Shown: one piece after another, positions 21,367 to 33,406 of the stretch
How the letters are laid out: each line of letters begins with the position of its first letter
How positions within the stretch are numbered: the stretch's first letter is position 1
DNA from: Eopsaltria australis
Lineage: Eukaryota; Chordata; Aves; Passeriformes; Petroicidae
Direction: 5' to 3'
Length of the DNA stretch: 64,000 nucleotides
Assembly (NCBI GenBank): GCA_034509425.1
Contig: JAVTVJ010000220.1
Location: 868,001 to 932,000 of the forward strand
The notes under the pieces: generated by a model
The model's input: only the letters and a program-made list of their open reading frames with translations
The model's database searches: none
What the model was told of the DNA's origin: nothing
Position numbers and translations under genes: made by a program

Positions 21367-24300
21367 CTAGAAGAGAAGAACAGCAGTGCTTCCCACATTG
21401 TTGGGAAGCAGACTGGAGAAACCTGGAATTTCCTGTGGTGTTGTCCTCTTCACACCAGTGATACCTTCCAGTTCAATGGGAACCTGCAGCAGAAGGAAGA
21501 GCCCAAAGATGGGTGGTAGCTCTGAAGAGGGATCAGAAAACAAGAGACTGACTAGGACAAAAATAGGGAGAATATTCCCACTTTCTCTTTGGCCTTCCTC
21601 ACTATCCAGTGCCAGGCCAGTGCCAGCCTGCCTATGGCTGAGAACAGGGAGCTTTTCCCATCTTATTCTTCTGAAAACTGTTAGACCAATTCTGGTGAGG
21701 GCAGTATTTAGATGAGGGTTCAGAGGAGTCTGAAAGGAGGACCTGGTTCATCAGCTCCTGCCCTCAGCCATCAAAAACTACCAGGAGAGTCCACAGCACA
21801 TCCATTTCTCATGGCCCGTGGTGGTTTTCACTCTTGTCACAACCTGAGCTGTGGCAAAGCCATTCCAGAGGAGGGAGCAGGGGAGTTCAAGGGTGTGACT
21901 CATGTCCCAAGGCTTTGCATTTTTTGGGACCTGTTCCGTGCTGGGACCAGACTGTGTCCCACACTCCAGGCAGTTTTCCTTCCCCCACCCACACACCTGC
22001 ACCAGCTTTAAAGCTGCCAAGGCAGCAGCTGATGGTGAGCGCCGTGTCCGTGTCCAGCACCCAAAGATGTGCCCCCGGGGACCAGCCCTACCTGCTCAGC
22101 TCGCTGCTCCCTGCAGAGGGAAAGCTGATTTCATCATTCCTGTGATTAAAGGGAGCAGGGGCTGTGCTGTGGCTTTCTTTGGCAGCAGGGACACACTGCC
22201 CAGGCCGAGGGCTGCTCTCTGTCCCACCTCTGCAGCCCCAAGCCATGCTGGGCGCCAGCCTGGTGACTCAGCCGGCTCTGGAGTCAGGCTGGGCACAGTT
22301 GGAGGAGCCCCTGGGCTGGGGAGAGGACTTGTGGCCACCAAGGTCTGGGTTTGGAGGCCACTGCTTGGGCTGCAGACAGGACAGCTTGGCACTGGTGGGA
22401 GGCAGCGATGGCTCTGGCTGTCCTGGTGATCTCATTTCCCCACCATCCTCCTGAAAACCTTGATGGGCTAAAAATATACATGTGCAAGGACTCCAAGGAA
22501 GCAGGGCTGCACCCTTGGAAACCAGTTTCCCGGCTCCTAAAGATCCTGGTGTGACACCCTCAGCTGCAATCTGCTGCTCTGGGGTGAATTCCACCCGCAG
22601 AGCAGGAAGGAGAAATTTCCTCCGTCCATTTCCGCTTTGATCAGGCAGAGATAAGGAATGTAACAGCTCAGCAATCATTTCCCCTCTCAATCTACACAGC
22701 TGAATCTGTGGGCTGGCTGGGTTTAGATGCCTGGATTTGCAATGTATATTTGAGCCCTGGCTCAGGTCTGCACTTAATCCCTGAAACACAGGGACTAACG
22801 TAGTCCCTGAAGCAGATCAGTGAAATGTTAAACCGAACGCCTACAGAAAAGAAGTGTATGACACAAAATAGCTCATACTTGTATCAAACAGAGCTTTCTG
22901 GGTGCAGGTCTCAGACTCTTCTGGATCTTTAAATTCTTTATACCTCACCACCCTTTCACAGCTGAGGAAACTGAGGCAGGACATGATGACAATTTACACC
23001 TTCAGTGTTGTCCACCGAGTGTCAGCCCATTTTTTGGCAGACAATTTACCTACAGAAAGTCTTTTTTTGTTGTGGCCTTTCAGTCTGAAGCCAGAAGGAG
23101 TGACTTTTTAAAAGCTTAGTTGGAAATGTAGACCCAAAAGTCAAGGAAGGGGTAAGGTCATGCCAACAGCTGGGGGTGAGTTAAAACTGTGAGATTTCAT
23201 TTCCTCAAGGTCTCGTGGAATTTAATAAACTTATGGTTAAAATACCTGTGAATTCAAGTCTACCTGATATAAAACAGTGAATAGAAATCCAGATGGGCTC
23301 CACACAAACCTGCAGGCATCATCCTTTTCTCTCTCTGCCTCTGCCTCCCATTGCTGCCACATGGCCCGTCCTGCCCTCCATCCCAATCCTCCTCCCAGCT
23401 ACCACACACAGCAGGAACCTACCAGGTTAAAGCCAAGGTCCTGGAAGGTGTGTGTTTGCAAGGGCTGGCCAGGCTCTTTCAGAGCTGTCCAAGGGGCCTG
23501 AACCAGCAATTACATTTTAAAAGAGACAACACATTCCTTATCCGCAAGTCCAGCAGGGTGGTAATGCTGGGAGCCTCATTGGGAAGCTTTAATCCCTCAG
23601 GAGACATCAAAAAATGCTTTGTTTTATGGCAATTTCTTCATGTCTTGCCTTGTAAGGTGTTCTATAAACTCAGCTGCTGGCGGGTAGGGACAAGAGGCTG
23701 AAATAGAAAGAATCTCTAAAGAAACTTCTGTGCAAAGTCACATCCTTGGCCGTATTTTCTTGCCAAGGTGGAACAGCAGATTTCATCAGACCTGATCTTT
23801 GGCAGGCAAACCTCAGGCTGAACCCTTGGCAGGAGCAGCCACGCTGGTGATGGAACTGAAGTTTCATTTCAAAATCATTTCTGTGCCCTGTGTTTATGAT
23901 GAATAAACCCTGTGTGTTTGCTGCAAGCAGAGAGGATAAAGCTGTTGTTGTGTTACCATCCTGCATGTTTCAGTCACTCAGTGGGTATGAACTGCCCTGA
24001 AAGACATGAAAGACAACAGCTCCTGTATCAGCCCTGAGTATTTCTCTGCTATATTTGCCTCAGCTGGAGCGTTTGGGATGTGGTTACCCTGCCAGGATTG
24101 CCATTGTGGGTGTTGTGGGTGAACACGCTTGGCATTGAGTTTCCAAGCAGGAAGATTCAGATAAACAACTGCTTTGAGGTGAAAATTAGAGAGTTCATGT
24201 TACACCCACCTCTTGAATTTGTAACTGACTGTTCACCCTGAAAATCTGATTCTAGGAACTCAGCATGTCCCGTCAGGAGCAGAATAATACCACAGAAACC

Positions 24301-25105
24301 ACGGCCAGCCGGAGTCCTGAACGCTGAGAACTGTGATTAACTCCTCAGGAATCTCTCTGGAGCAAGTCATGTTTTCTGGGCTTTTTAAGGTAATTATTTC
24401 AAACCTTGAATCTGTGAATGGAGATTGTAAACAGTTCTCAGCCCAACATCTTAGAGAAGAACGTGAAAGGCATCAAATAAATAACGGGTTCTGACCTGTT
24501 TGCTCATGTGTAACGTGAAAAAAAAATAAATGTTTTGACCACACAGGAGGAGAGAGCTGCAAAGGCAGCAATTGAATCTCTCCATGCAGTGATCTAAGGC
24601 AGAATGGCAAACCTGAAACAGCCCACTCAGCCCATGGACACATCAGCACACTCAGCCAAGCTGCCTTCTGCTCCCAAGGGTGCCTCTTGCAGAGTTTAAT
24701 GTTGTAGCAGTGTCCACAGCCCAGGCCTTGCCCTGTACCTCACTGGCCATGCTCTGCTCCAGCACATCCCCACACTCAAAACCTGCTGGGACAGCTTCAC
24801 CCAGCCCTGTCCCCTTATGATTACATTATCTTGGAAGGCTCCCTCAGAGAATGGAGGAGAGATTGTGGAGTGACGTGTCCCGATAGCAGAGCACAGCAAG
24901 CCCTGCAGACCACGGATCGTGGAGGGAGTTGTCTGCTAAGCAGGATGTTTGCCTTTGGTGTGGGCTCAGTTTCTTGCCCTGACACAGATTCCTTCATCAT
25001 GTTAAAGTGAGACTCAGAGTCCAGCCCTCTTGCCTGAAGGGATGTGGAGCATAATTCTGTTTCAGGTTGGAAAATGGCCTTCAGATAAAGGCAGGTCAGC
25101 CCATG

Positions 25106-25335
25106 TGGAATCCCAGAATGGTTTGGGTTGGAAGGAACCTTAAAGCTCATCTTGTTCCACCTCCTGCCACGAGCAGGGACACCTTCCACTGTCCCAGGTT
25201 CCTCCAAGCCCCATCCAACCTGGTCTTGGACACTTCCAGGGATCCAGGGGCACCCACAGCTTCCCTGGGCACCCTGTGCCAGGGCCTGCTCACCCTCACA
25301 GAAGAATTTCCTACTTACATCTTACCTACATTCCA
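25106..25335 (-). mobile_element. CR1 LINE 3'-end fragment
   Basis: The plus strand carries GAATGGTTTGGGTTGGAAGG, the reverse complement of the CR1 3' terminus. It continues through CACTTCCAGGGAT and the CTGGGCACCCTGTGCCAG block. The element is 5'-truncated and points to the minus strand. Confidence 0.9.
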
Positions 25336-26098
25336 CCTATCCAATACAGACCACACAGAAGAAAGGCTCTTGTCTCTCCCTCAGTGCTGCCAGGGATCCC
25401 AGGCTAAACACAGCAGCCCAGGTGTCCATAGTGACATTTTCAATTACAAAGAAGGAGCTTGTAAATGGAGGAGGACAAGGTGAGGAACGGGGAGCACAAA
25501 ACCATTTATGACTGCTTGCTGTAGAGCCTCAGCCTTTGTGCTGTTGTGACAAGCCTTGGAATAACAAGGAGCTCAGTTTGGATGCTGCATTTTGGGGTTG
25601 CATTTCAGCAGCAGAAGCAAACTGATCTCTGGTGGTTTGGGGAGGAATGGAATCCGGATTGGAAAGCCCTGCTAGAGGATCACAGGGTTATATAAAGATC
25701 TGCCTCAGGAGACTGCAAGATGTTTTAGCATTTATTAGTCATTTAGAAAATAATGAAAGCTGCAACCTCATTCTCAGCTGTTGTCTGTGCTTGCTTGGGG
25801 AGGATCAGTGTATTCCTGTGAGGGCTGCAGGGATGTTGTCTCTACGGAGACACGACCAGGCTCTTACCAAACAAGGGCAGATCACTGCTCGTGGGGCACT
25901 GAGGGTCTGATGGGACCATGCCAAGGCCTTTCAAATCCCACCAGGTGCTCAGTGAGTCACAGATCCTGCAGGAGACAGTCTGTGCATTGTGATCAAAAGC
26001 TTGAGGGAAGGGTACACACAGGAGAGCAAAGTTCAAGTCTGTCTTCCTGGTATCCAGCTTCTCAGTATCGTGTTTTCCATTGTAGCACTCAATGCAAG

Positions 26099-26640
26099 GA
26101 ATTACAGAATCTGAGAATCATGGAATGGTTTGGTTGGAAGGAACCCTAAAGCTCATCTCTTTGTATCCTCTGCCATGGGCTGGGATACCTTCCACCAGAC
26201 CATGTTGTTCCAAGCCCTGTCCAGCCTGGCTCAAACACCTCCAGGGATGGAGCAGCCACAGCTTCTCTGGGCACCCTGTGCCAAGGCCTCCCCACCCTCA
26301 CAGGGAGGAATTCCTTCCCTATATCCCATCTAACTCTGCCCTCTGGCAGTGGGAAGCCATTCCCCCTTGTCCTGTCACTCCAGTCCCTTGTCCCAAGTCC
26401 CACTTCAGCTCTCTTGGAGCCCTTTTAGGAACTGGAAGGGTCTCTAAGGTCTCCCTGGAGCCTTCTCTTTTCCAGGTGAATACCCCCAGCTTTTCCAGCC
26501 TGGCTCCAGAGCAGAGCTTGGAGCATCTCATTGGCATCCTCTGGGCTCTCTCCAGCAGCTCCTCATCCCTGTGATGATGGATGCCCCAGAGCTGGAAGTG
26601 CTGTCCCAGGTGGGGTCTCAGAAAGGGAAGCCAAGGTGCA
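26099..26640 (-). mobile_element. CR1 LINE 3'-end fragment (longest copy)
   Basis: Begins with GAATCATGGAATGGTTTGG, the reverse complement of the CR1 3' end. It runs through the reverse-transcriptase-distal untranslated region to the CAGAGCTGGAAGTGCTGTCC block, about 540 bases. It explains all the long open frames in this interval. It is highly similar to the plus-oriented copy at 28.2-28.6 kb. Confidence 0.92.
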
Positions 26641-28184
26641 GAATCCCCCTCTCTGCTGCCCACGCTGTGGGATCAGCCCAGGACACGGGTGGGTCGTGCA
26701 GAATTTGGTTTACATTTTTACATTCAGTTTGTTACACTGCCACATTTCCAGGACAGCCCTGGGAGCAGTGGAGGGGCAGGAAGGAGGTGGCACAAGGAGA
26801 TGGAATTCCCAAGGGGCTCCCCAAAAGCTCATTCCCAAATCAGTGGTGTGGGATGTGAAGCAGTTGCAACAGAGATGAACATCACCTCCGGGCTTAGCAA
26901 AAATGATCTGCAGCTCTTGGATCAGGTGGAATATGCATATCCAATCCTCTCTTTAGCATTTCCTAAGCACGGCTTTCAAAGGGAGGCCCCTAAATACACA
27001 TTTTAAACAGAGACACTAATTTCTGTTGAAGTGCTGTCCTCAGCTGGGGTAATCAGAGGCGCTGGAGCAAGGTGAGCAGCGTCTGGCAGCAGGAAAGCTC
27101 ATCTCCTCCTCTAATTAAGCTGCACAAGGACTCCCTGACAGCAAAGAGGCATCCAGAGGCTCAAGACCCCATGATTTATCTGGATTTCCTGGTGTTTTCA
27201 TGGAGTTTCTCTTCCCTGCATGATTTACAAGGCACTCCACTCCTTTAGAGAGCACTGTAGCCTTTCTCCTGGTAGGTGCTGTGGTGCAAGGCCATGCATG
27301 ATTTACACAAAATTATTTGGGGTTTTGATTAATTCAAAGGTTTCTTCATCACTCCATTGTGCCTCATCCCCAAATGCACTATAGATTTCTGTTTCAGTTC
27401 CTTGACTTACAGAGTCAGGGACTAAAGAAATAACTATTACTGGGCCCTGCTGAGAAAAAAAAAAAGCAGGATTTTGGCCATAGGTGATTATAATTTCTGC
27501 AGCTGAATCAGTGTCCCATAACTGACAGAGGATAATGGATTTAATAAATAACTCTGATTAAGTCTGATGTTATTTTTAAATAATTTCAAAAACTGTTACT
27601 CTAATCCCTCTGTGGCTGGCAGAAAGGAGGATGCTCAGAAGTCAAAATTAGTTCCTGAACGTTCAGCCTGGTGTGGAGTTACAGGCGCCCCAGGGCTGTC
27701 CTGGTTTTCTGGGGCATCCGCTTACACTGGAGCTGAATGGACACAAACAGCTGCCTTTGGAAAGTGGGAATGAGCTCCCACAGCTCCCACAGCCCTGCTG
27801 CTGTTCTCCTTCCCCGTGCTCTGATGGCTCAGCAGGAGCTCCCAGCCCAGCTGATGGGATAATCAGTGGGTGTTACACTCCACAAGCTGTCTTCCTGCAC
27901 ACAAATCCCCTTTCCCTTCATTCCCAGGGAATTCCCAGCTCTCCCAGGCCTCTTTATCAATAAATATAGATATCTTCTGTGTAATGTCAATATGACTCTT
28001 TTCCTTTTGGTTTCTCAGCGCCTACATTTCCGAGTGATCCTATTTCTTGGCTGGAAAAAGGACCTGAGGAACACTTTGCCTTGAAAAGCACCACAGAATC
28101 CCACGGCCACAGCAGGAGCTGTTTCAGCAAAAATGATGGAAAAAGCATAGTTCTTTCTTCCTCCTCCTCTTTTTCCTCCTCCTT

Positions 28185-28588
28185 ATTTTCTCTCCAGTGG
28201 AGATGGGCTGACAGAGCTGTTCAGCCTGAAGAAGATGAGACTCCAGGGAGACTTTAGAGACCCTTCCAGTGCCTAAAGGGGCTCCAAGAGAGCTGAAGTG
28301 GGACTTGGGACAAGGGACTGGAGTGACAGGACAAGGGGGAATGGCTTCAAACTGCCAGAGGGCAGGGTTAGATGGGATATGGGGAAGGAATTCCTCCCTG
28401 TGAGGGTGGTGAGGCCTGGCACAGGGTGCCCAGAGAAGCTGTGGCTGCTCCATCCCTGGAGGTGTTTGGGCCAGGAATGGGGCTTGGAACAACCTGATCT
28501 AGTGGAGGTGTCCCAGCCTATGACAGGGGGTTGGAAAGAGATGAGCTTTAGGGTCCCTTCCATCCCAGATAATTTCATTATTCTCTGA
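28185..28588 (+). mobile_element. CR1 LINE 3'-end fragment, opposite orientation
   Basis: Contains the forward CR1 blocks GGGACAAGGGACTGGAGTG, GAATTCCTCCCTGTGAGGGT and AGGGTCCCTTCCATCCCAG, in that order. It ends near TTCATTATTCTCTGAA, so it points to the plus strand. Together with the copy at 26.1-26.6 kb it forms an inverted pair with a spacer of about 1.5 kb. Confidence 0.92.
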
Positions 28589-29099
28589 ACTGACACATCC
28601 CCATGGCTCCCTGGCTGCAGGCGAACAGGGGCAGAAAAGCAGGACCACATTTTAGAAGCTGCTTCACTAAATTAAAGGAAACCACAGGCTGCACCTTCAG
28701 CCTCAGAAAATCCAGCTGCAGTGCTCGGCTTTGCCTCTGGCTCAGCAGTAAGGCAGAGATAACAATAAATCCCTTCTCCCACCTTCTGCATGTCCTGATT
28801 AGACAGACTGTAGCAGATGGGGGCTGTCATTATTCCGTGCCTGTTCCGTGCCAGGCACAAAGCGGCTCCGATCCCGTGGTGGCTGCACCAACAATAGCTC
28901 TGACAAGAAGCTGGTGGCTGCTGCTGGGGGGGTCACAAGCTGCCCAACCTCTGCCAGCCCAGGAGGGACCAGTGCAGCCTGTGGAGTTAGCACTGCCTCC
29001 CTCACAGATTGTGTGCCAGGAGGATGGATCCCAGCTGAAAAAGGAGGAATTTCCAGGCTCCATCCCTGCCATGCTTAGGAATGCCCCACATCCATGAAG

Positions 29100-29352
29100 G
29101 CATGAAGCTGTGTCAGGGAGGTTTAGGTTGGATATGAGGGAAAGGTTCTTCCCCCAGAGGGTGGTGAGGCACTGACCAGGCTCTCCAGGGAATGGGCACG
29201 ACCCCAAGGCTGCCAGAGCTCCAGGAGCATTTGGACACCGCTCCCAGGGATGCACAGGGTGGGATTGTTGGGGTGTCCTGGGCAGGCCCAGGAGTTGGAC
29301 TGGATGATCCTTGTGGGTCCCTTCTAGTTCAGGACACATCATGATTCTGTAA
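29100..29352 (+). mobile_element. CR1 LINE 3'-end fragment
   Basis: Forward CR1 sequence with GGTTTAGGTTGGATATGAGG, CAGAGGGTGGTGAGGCACTG, TTGGACTGGATGATCCTTGT and the terminal ATGATTCTGTAA. It is more diverged than the copy 500 bases to the left and belongs to a different-looking subfamily. Confidence 0.9.
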
Positions 29353-32300
29353 TCCACCAGCAGTTACATCATCAGCTGTTTCAGGACCCCACATGGATAT
29401 TTCCTTGGTGTTAGTGTAACTAATAAGTAAAATTAATTTGTTGATGCTCATTAAATGGAACTACAGACAGAGAGGACACTGTGTGAGAGCAGCCATGGGG
29501 GCTGGCAGGGAACCCTCCTCTGCTCCCCTTCTGCCAGCTGAGGCTCTCCTCTCACACAGGGGTTGCTCCAACAGCTGCTGTGCCTGTGCAGCAGCCCAGG
29601 ATGGATCCCAGGGTGTCCTGCCTCGTCTCATCCCACCACAGAGATGCCACACGCTGACACCTTGCCTGACCAGTACCTTTCTCCACATGCAGTGAGGGTA
29701 AATCTATGCAAGAAACATGAAAAACACAGGAGGGGAATTCAGGGCTTTTCTCTCAGGGCTTGAAACGGGTGTTTTCAAGTCTGCCCCAGTCAGAGCCTCA
29801 CTGGGGTGCAGTGATGGGGTGAAGGGTGGCAGAGTGGGGGAGAACAGCCTCAAATAGAACCCTACACTGGAACCACAGCTTCTCATACCTGTCACAATGT
29901 GGATTTTCAGCTTGAGCACACAGGGCTGAGCTCAGGGGACACTGTCATGTAGATTTAGGGTTTTATCTCCTTTCCTCTCCATTAGCTGTGATACCTTCTT
30001 ATTATGCTGAAACCCAAAACTTTTCTTTCCTCCATGGTTGTTCCCTTCCCCATTTGGCAAATATCGATCTCTCTGTGTCCTCAGTGTGGGTTCAAATCCC
30101 CCCCTCCCTCATCCTCAGCCTGCTCCTGGGGCCGATTGCGTGGCAGTGCCACCTCTCATGGCATCAGGGACCAGAGTGAAGGACAAGGAGGGGGATGTTC
30201 ATCCATTACACGTGTTTTTCCCTCCCCATCCTCTCCCTCTGTGCGCTGGAGGTGACAGGGAACTGAACAGGATGGGGCTGATTGTGCTTGGCAGGTGGAG
30301 AGGGAACGGAGGGAGCAGGGAGGAAAAGAGCAGCCCAGGATAACCATGAACTTCTCCCAGCCTTGTTTCACATTTTCATCCTGCAGCACCTTGGGCAAGA
30401 GCTCTCCAGGCAGGGGACCAAAAGCTGGGGGCTGGCCTGTGCAGGAGGCTGCCCCCACTTACCTTGGGGTGTGATTTTAAGCCAATTTAATTAAATTGCT
30501 TGGCAAGGTTGCAAGGACTCATCTATTTCAGCTTGAGCCAGGCCTGTTTTGATTTAGCGTTGGCTGATTAGGAATTAGTGGAAACAAACCACTCAGAAAA
30601 CAAAATTAGAGGGTGCACGCTAACTTTTGCACCAGATTAAGTTGAATTAAAAAGCAATTGAAATGTAATTTTCCTGTCTCAAGCAGCCAAGAAACAAGAT
30701 AATGCAACCAGTGGCACTTGAAGCTTAAAATCACAGCAGCTAGGATTAGCACAACTGGCTTTTTAATTCCTACAAACAACAGATTTATCTGAAAGTCTTT
30801 TCTCAATCCTCCCCTATCACCTTCCACATAAAGCTATGTATGGCTCATTTTATTTGCCTTGAAATGCAGAATTGGTGTGACCCCAGGACTTGAATCCAGG
30901 ACTTAAAGCAGCACAGCATGTCTCCATAGGTATTTCCATGCTGGGCAATACTGGTTGTTCCCTGAATTTGTGTAATTTGGATTGGAATGGCTCTGTGTGC
31001 ACAGCTGGAAGGTGCAGAGGCCCAGGGGTGTGTGCTGTTCCCATCTGCATCCCAGCATCACCTTCCTGCACTCTGAGGGTCTTTGCTCACCATCTCCATC
31101 ATAGAAAAAGATGTCCAGTAGTTTAAAGTCAGATTTTAATTAAATATTTCAGTTGCTGCTTTCCCTACCCACTGCTCCTCCCTTCCCCATCGGCTGGACC
31201 AGGCTGGCACCCCTGCACACACCGAGAGGGCTTTATGGGGCTTTGCTAGAAAGGGTGATGGTGTGGAGGGGTACCAAGCCAGGATGTCTTCAGCACCTCA
31301 GAGTCCCCAAAACTGCCCACAGTGCTGCAGCCAAGCCCTGCTGCAGTGGTTTATTTGGGGGTCAGGGAGCTGCTGGCCCTGTTGGCCAGAGCAGCAAGAG
31401 CAGGACTGGGGCAAGGGCTCCATAAATGAAAATATCTCTTGACTGATGGAGACTGTCATGGGCACAGAGCACAGCAGTTCCTGAGCTGCCCAACAGCTCC
31501 TGGCCAAAAGCTAAAGGACTCATGGAGATAATGGGCTCCTGCTGGGTTTCTCTCCTTGCCACCTCCCTCCTGTGCCAGCCAGCAGCTCAGTGCCTGATGA
31601 TGCTCCAAGTTGCTTAATCCTGTCTTGGCTCACTTGCAACCTCTGTGCAGCTGATTCTGCCTGGCTCCCTGGTCCTGGGCCCTGCTGACTGGAGGAGATG
31701 CTCCCCTGGCCTGCAGCAACACCCACAAGCTACCCAGACCAAAAATGAGGCACCACCAGACTGCCTGTGCCCTGCACAGTGATGGGGTGGCTGTCCCCAT
31801 AGCCTAGGATGGGCTGGCATCACCCACAGAGGGTCTCGGCCAAAAACAAGGCCAAAGCATCAATGTATGGGGGAGATCTGGGGGTTGAGTGGTGGCCCAG
31901 ACAGGAAAGCAGCCAGCACCATCCATCCTCCTCCAGGTGCATCCAGGTGAAGGAGCAGGTGCAGATAATGGGGGGCTGTCCTGAGAAGAGCCAATCGTGG
32001 AGGGGAGCTGGGGGTATGTGGCCCTGTGGGGGAAATAAAAGAGGCAGTTGAGGGTGGTGGGGTATGAGGCAGAGTTAGGGTAAGTGGGTTTTCCCCTGTG
32101 GGGTGTTGAGGTGTTGTTTATTCCTTTTTACCTCACTGTGAAGTTCCTGGCTGGGCTCTCCTGGCTGTGGGGGGCTGGGGCCAGTGAGTGGGTTGTGGTG
32201 CCGGTGGGGTGGAGAAAACTCCCCCAAAAGAAGGGGCTTTCTGGGGTGTTTGGCTCTGTTAGGGGAGGAGGGGAGGTTGGAGCAGTCAGGATTAAGGCTA

Positions 32301-33367
32301 TGGGGGATGTTGGGTTGAGCCAAGAGGAGGCTCAGCCTGGCCCTTCTGGAAGCTGGAGGAGGTCTGCAGCAGGATGGATGGGATAAGAGCTGATGCTGCT
32401 GGTGCCTGGCCTTGGTAACAGGGACAGAAAGGATGAAAAAAACACCAGAACCTTGAATTGAAAGCGATGGTGAGAGGGAGCCCTTGAGGCTGCTCTGAGC
32501 TGCAGGTGTTGGCTGTAAGCCTGGAGGGAAGGAGAGGAGGCACCATCTGTGTGGGATCAGCCCCTGAGTGTTTTGATGCACAACCCGGGTTTAGGGGTCC
32601 CATGATGTTGTCTGCTCTGAAAAGATTTCCCTTTCTACTGGCTGGAAGCCTTGCTTTTCTGACAAAAGCTGTCTGAAGGCCAGCTCTTGGTTTATTTGTG
32701 TGTCTATCTCTGACTTTTTCCAGAAGGTGCTTAGAATTTTTTTTTTACCTGTCCCTGTTTCATGTTGTTGACCTGGCAGTCTGTCCTAATTGCTGAGTTT
32801 CCAGAACCCTTTTTTTATGAGTTGAACTTGGTCACTTCATGTCCCTGCATGTGGCCATGGGCCCTTCCTACATGGGGGTGATGGTAGAGGAAGCCAGGCT
32901 GGGCTCTGTGATGGAGTAAGAGAGGCTTGGATGTGGCTGTGTGTCCTTAAATCAGACCTTGAGCTGCTCCTTTTGGATGCAAGAGGCCTTGCCAGGCTTG
33001 GGTTGTGAGTCAAAGTAAGTGTAAAAGCCCCAGGATCAGGGCTGGAGGAAGGGGCTGTTCCTGTCACCATGAGTTGTCTGTGTCTGGCTTCCTCCTGGGA
33101 TTGCAGCAGCTGTAATTTTTGTAGCCTGATATTAAGTAGTAGTTTGTGCTTGTATTTAGTTCAGTGGCTCAGCTGCAGTGTGTGAGAATCCTACCAAGCC
33201 CTGCTTGTGGCAGGGGACCTCCAGAGTCTCCCTTGCTGGGAGTGTGGGGTGGGAATGTGTGGCCCAGGCTGCTGGTGGGAGTGGGGGGTCCCAGCCCCCT
33301 CGGGGGCTGGCAGGGGATGCTGCTGGGCACCTGTGACCTGACCCTGCTCTGTGCTGACCCCCAAGAG

Positions 33368-33373
33368 CACGTG
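33368..33373. promoter_or_regulatory. E-box CACGTG just upstream of the KPNA7 start codon
   Basis: A perfect palindromic E-box lies 34 bases before the ATG. A plausible acceptor (TGACCCCCAAG) ends at 33365, so the site may lie in the 5' untranslated part of the first coding exon and not in a promoter. Function is not shown by sequence. Confidence 0.3.
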
Positions 33374-33406
33374 AGGGTGTCCAGCACCTCTCTCAACCCT
33401 GCCAAG

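Larger units (their letters stand above)
21367..33364. other. Intergenic region between MYH16 and KPNA7
   Basis: Apart from four CR1 fragments listed separately, I find no exon series, RNA gene or long conserved frame here. The open frames present are short, or derive from CR1, or lie in moderately GC-rich sequence with no recognisable domain. The untranslated first exons and promoter of the decayed MYH16 would be expected near the left end on the minus strand, and noncoding KPNA7 exons near the right end; neither can be placed from sequence alone. Confidence 0.7.

Noticed and set aside
22096..22789. GC-rich cluster of overlapping open frames near 22 kb
   Set aside because: Frames overlap on both strands, show no domain and have no splice or start context. 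Best explained by base composition.
26092..26663. Overlapping 85-160 codon open frames on both strands
   Set aside because: They lie inside the untranslated 3' region of a CR1 element and recur in the inverted copy at 28.1-28.6 kb.
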